The notes under the pieces: model-generated | Told to the model about the DNA's origin: nothing | The model's database searches: none | The model's input: the letters and a program-made list of their open reading frames with translations, nothing else | Part shown: in pieces, positions 15,199 to 16,409 of the stretch | Layout: each line of letters opens with the position of its first letter | Numbering within the stretch: position 1 is the first letter of the stretch | Translations under genes and position numbers: made by a program | Source: an uncultured Rhodobiaceae bacterium | GTDB taxonomy: Archaea; Thermoplasmatota; Poseidoniia; Poseidoniales; Poseidoniaceae | Direction of reading: 5' to 3' | Assembly: GCA_937911445.1 (NCBI GenBank) | Contig: CALDQY010000054.1 | Span: forward strand, 1 to 16,409 | DNA length: 16,409 nt

Positions 15199-16118
15199 AT
15201 CGTGGCTTCTTCTTCGGAATTGTTCTTGATAATCACGTAACCAATACCAAGAGCGACCAAAACAAACAAACCAGCGAAGACAACGGTTGTTCCAACACTT
15301 GATTCCGTTTCTTCTGATGAAGTTTGCATTGAAAGTTCGCCCTCAGGATCGGCGACACCAATCATCGTAATACTGTTGATTTTGGTTTCGTAAACAGGAC
15401 GTCCAGCGGTGGAAAACGGATTGTCCAGATTGGTGCCGGTAGGATCATCCGATGTTGGAACTTCAGCAATCGCACGCACGTGGCTCATACCATCGCGAAC
15501 AATGCCGAAGGTTGCGTATCCCCCGTCATCCCGGTTTTCAGGGTCCAAACCATGCGCTTCAGTTTCTGCAATGTACCATTGTGAATCAGCAGAATCCTCT
15601 TCGGTTCCTCGGGCCATTCCAATGGCTCCATCTACATGGCTGAGGTTCTCATTATGCTCGAGTGGGATGGTTTCTCCAGTCCCTCCACTTCCGCATTGTG
15701 CAGGCAAACCAGGGACATAGACGCCATTTGTTTTGCACTCAGGGTCACCTGATTGCGTGACAAAATCGTTGATGACGCGATGGAAGAAGATACCGTCATA
15801 GAGCCCATCTTCAATGTGTTCAATCATGTTTTCAACAGTGATTGGAGCCCATTGAGGAAACAATTCGATAACGATGGTTCCAGATACTTCGCTCTGGAAA
15901 TGTCCGGGCGTGTATGTCACATCAATCGCAAAAACGGGATCTCCAAAGTACGAATATTGCATAGGCGTGTCTTCGACAACAGGACCATCTGTCCACGTCT
16001 CTGGGTCAATTCCGTTGCTCTTCCAAACAGGTTCTTCCTCACCAGTAACTGTCACTGGAAGAAGCAAGAAGACAAGGAGACATGACAGGAATGTCCTGTA
16101 TCGTGATGCCTTGCCCAT
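15150..16118 (-). CDS. Membrane-anchored extracytoplasmic cyclophilin-type peptidylprolyl isomerase
   Basis: 322 residues from the ATG at 16116-16118. The protein catalyses cis-trans isomerisation of X-Pro bonds, here outside the membrane. Residues 1-26 are a signal peptide (MGKASRYR, then a Leu/Phe-rich core). The cyclophilin domain covers about 64-254: FFHRVINDFVTQSGD keeps the equivalents of CypA Arg55, Phe60 and Gln63 (Arg114, Phe119, Gln122), then GAIGMAR, DSQWYIAE and GYATFGIV. A Cys-bracketed insert lies between Cys128 and Cys142. A single transmembrane helix (about 276-297) and a short acidic tail follow. A longer start at 16187 would bury the signal peptide behind 23 residues and overlap the upstream gene, so it is rejected. 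It lies 25 nt after the sugar-enzyme gene on the same strand, so the two may be co-transcribed. Clients are probably exported surface proteins (inference). Confidence 0.92.
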   Translation of the reverse strand: MGKASRYRTFLSCLLVFLLLPVTVTGEEEPVWKSNGIDPETWTDGPVVEDTPMQYSYFGDPVFAIDVTYTPGHFQSEVSGTIVIELFPQWAPITVENMIEHIEDGLYDGIFFHRVINDFVTQSGDPECKTNGVYVPGLPAQCGSGGTGETIPLEHNENLSHVDGAIGMARGTEEDSADSQWYIAETEAHGLDPENRDDGGYATFGIVRDGMSHVRAIAEVPTSDDPTGTNLDNPFSTAGRPVYETKINSITMIGVADPEGELSMQTSSEETESSVGTTVVFAGLFVLVALGIGYVIIKNNSEEEATIYEAELIEEKDTSKTT

Positions 16119-16143
16119 GATGGATGGATAGCCCGCCCATTCA

Positions 16144-16409
16144 TCAATCATTTGACGAAGGACGTTGCTCATCAAGGCAGTTCTCAAGAATCGATTTGAA
16201 TTGCTTCAATTGGTCTGTGATGTCATAGTGGTGGTTACCAACAAAGAACCCTTGGTTGTGAATTCTGTTGGCAGCTGGAAGGTCGCCATGAATGGAATGG
16301 TCAAGATGTTCAATGACCGGGTTTAATGTAAAATTTCCAGCAACGATTGGACGTGTTTCAACGCCAGCATCCCGCAATGCATCGAGAACTGGCCCACGGT
16401 CGCACCAAT
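16144..16409 (-). CDS. DegT/DnrJ/EryC1/StrS-family PLP sugar aminotransferase or dehydratase (C-terminal part)
   Basis: Only the last 87 complete codons are present; the gene enters from the right edge. The translation includes GVETRPIVAGNFTLNPV, HGDLPAANRIH and GFFVGNHHYDI, then a helical end DQLKQFKSILENCLDEQRPSSND. This ETRP[IV]xxGNF ... IHxxGFFVGNH pattern is the C-terminal signature of fold-type I PLP enzymes that act on nucleotide-linked 4-keto sugars, and it is closest in memory to ColD/RfbH-like members. The catalytic Lys or His lies upstream of the window, so aminotransferase cannot be told from 3-dehydratase here. It suggests that a surface-glycan or LPS-like sugar gene cluster continues to the right. 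The stop at 16144 is 25 nt before the cyclophilin ATG. Confidence 0.9.
   Translation of the reverse strand, partial: WCDRGPVLDALRDAGVETRPIVAGNFTLNPVIEHLDHSIHGDLPAANRIHNQGFFVGNHHYDITDQLKQFKSILENCLDEQRPSSND

Noticed and set aside
16119..16187. Longer start (16187) for the cyclophilin gene
   Set aside because: It would put 23 residues before the signal peptide and overlap the upstream PLP-enzyme gene by 44 nt. The ATG at 16118 gives a normal signal peptide.

Overview
The window looks like a compact archaeal chromosome segment, most likely from a marine planktonic euryarchaeon of the Marine Group II / Poseidoniales type. This is inferred from the gene mix. There is a wyosine-pathway Taw2 homologue (an archaeal/eukaryotic enzyme), two free-standing Lrp-type RAM domains, and a winged-helix/STAND regulator. 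There is a bacterial-type UvrC, and there are several very large secreted proteins with one C-terminal membrane anchor. One gene has a TATA-like box about 26 nt before its ATG (leaderless style), and the best Shine-Dalgarno sequence lies before an operon-internal gene. No rRNA, tRNA, insertion sequence, CRISPR array or gene-free stretch over 103 nt was seen. Taxonomy was not tested by any search.

Layout, left to right. (1) 1-1583, minus: the N-terminal 527 codons of a secreted protein that leaves the window. It carries two tandem LDL-receptor-class-A-like calcium modules reduced to one cysteine pair each. (2) 1638-6344, minus: a 1568-residue surface protein with signal peptide, long right-handed beta-helix, a string of PKD/Ig-like modules, one membrane helix and an acidic cytoplasmic tail. 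(3) 6445-6921, plus: two tandem 77-residue stand-alone RAM domains. (4) 6923-9106, minus: winged-helix plus STAND NTPase plus helical-repeat regulator. (5) 9210-10937, plus: uvrC. (6) 10934-14029, minus: a 1031-residue signal-peptide/type I membrane protein of unknown function with a strongly basic juxtamembrane run. (7) 14092-15198, plus: taw2. (8) 15150-16118, minus: a membrane-anchored extracytoplasmic cyclophilin. (9) 16144-16409, minus: the C-terminal end of a DegT/ColD-type PLP sugar enzyme that enters from the right.

The dominant theme is the cell surface: three giant or large exported proteins, an exported proline isomerase and a nucleotide-sugar enzyme. Housekeeping functions (excision repair, tRNA wyosine modification) and small regulators are interleaved on the other strand. 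Transcription direction alternates almost gene by gene. All three tail-to-tail junctions are extremely tight: a 1-nt gap, a 4-nt overlap and a 49-nt overlap. Each 3' end must therefore lie inside the opposing gene. The least expected observation is the pair of degenerate LDLa modules: all four side-chain calcium ligands are kept, while only the cysteines matching the C2-C5 disulfide survive.
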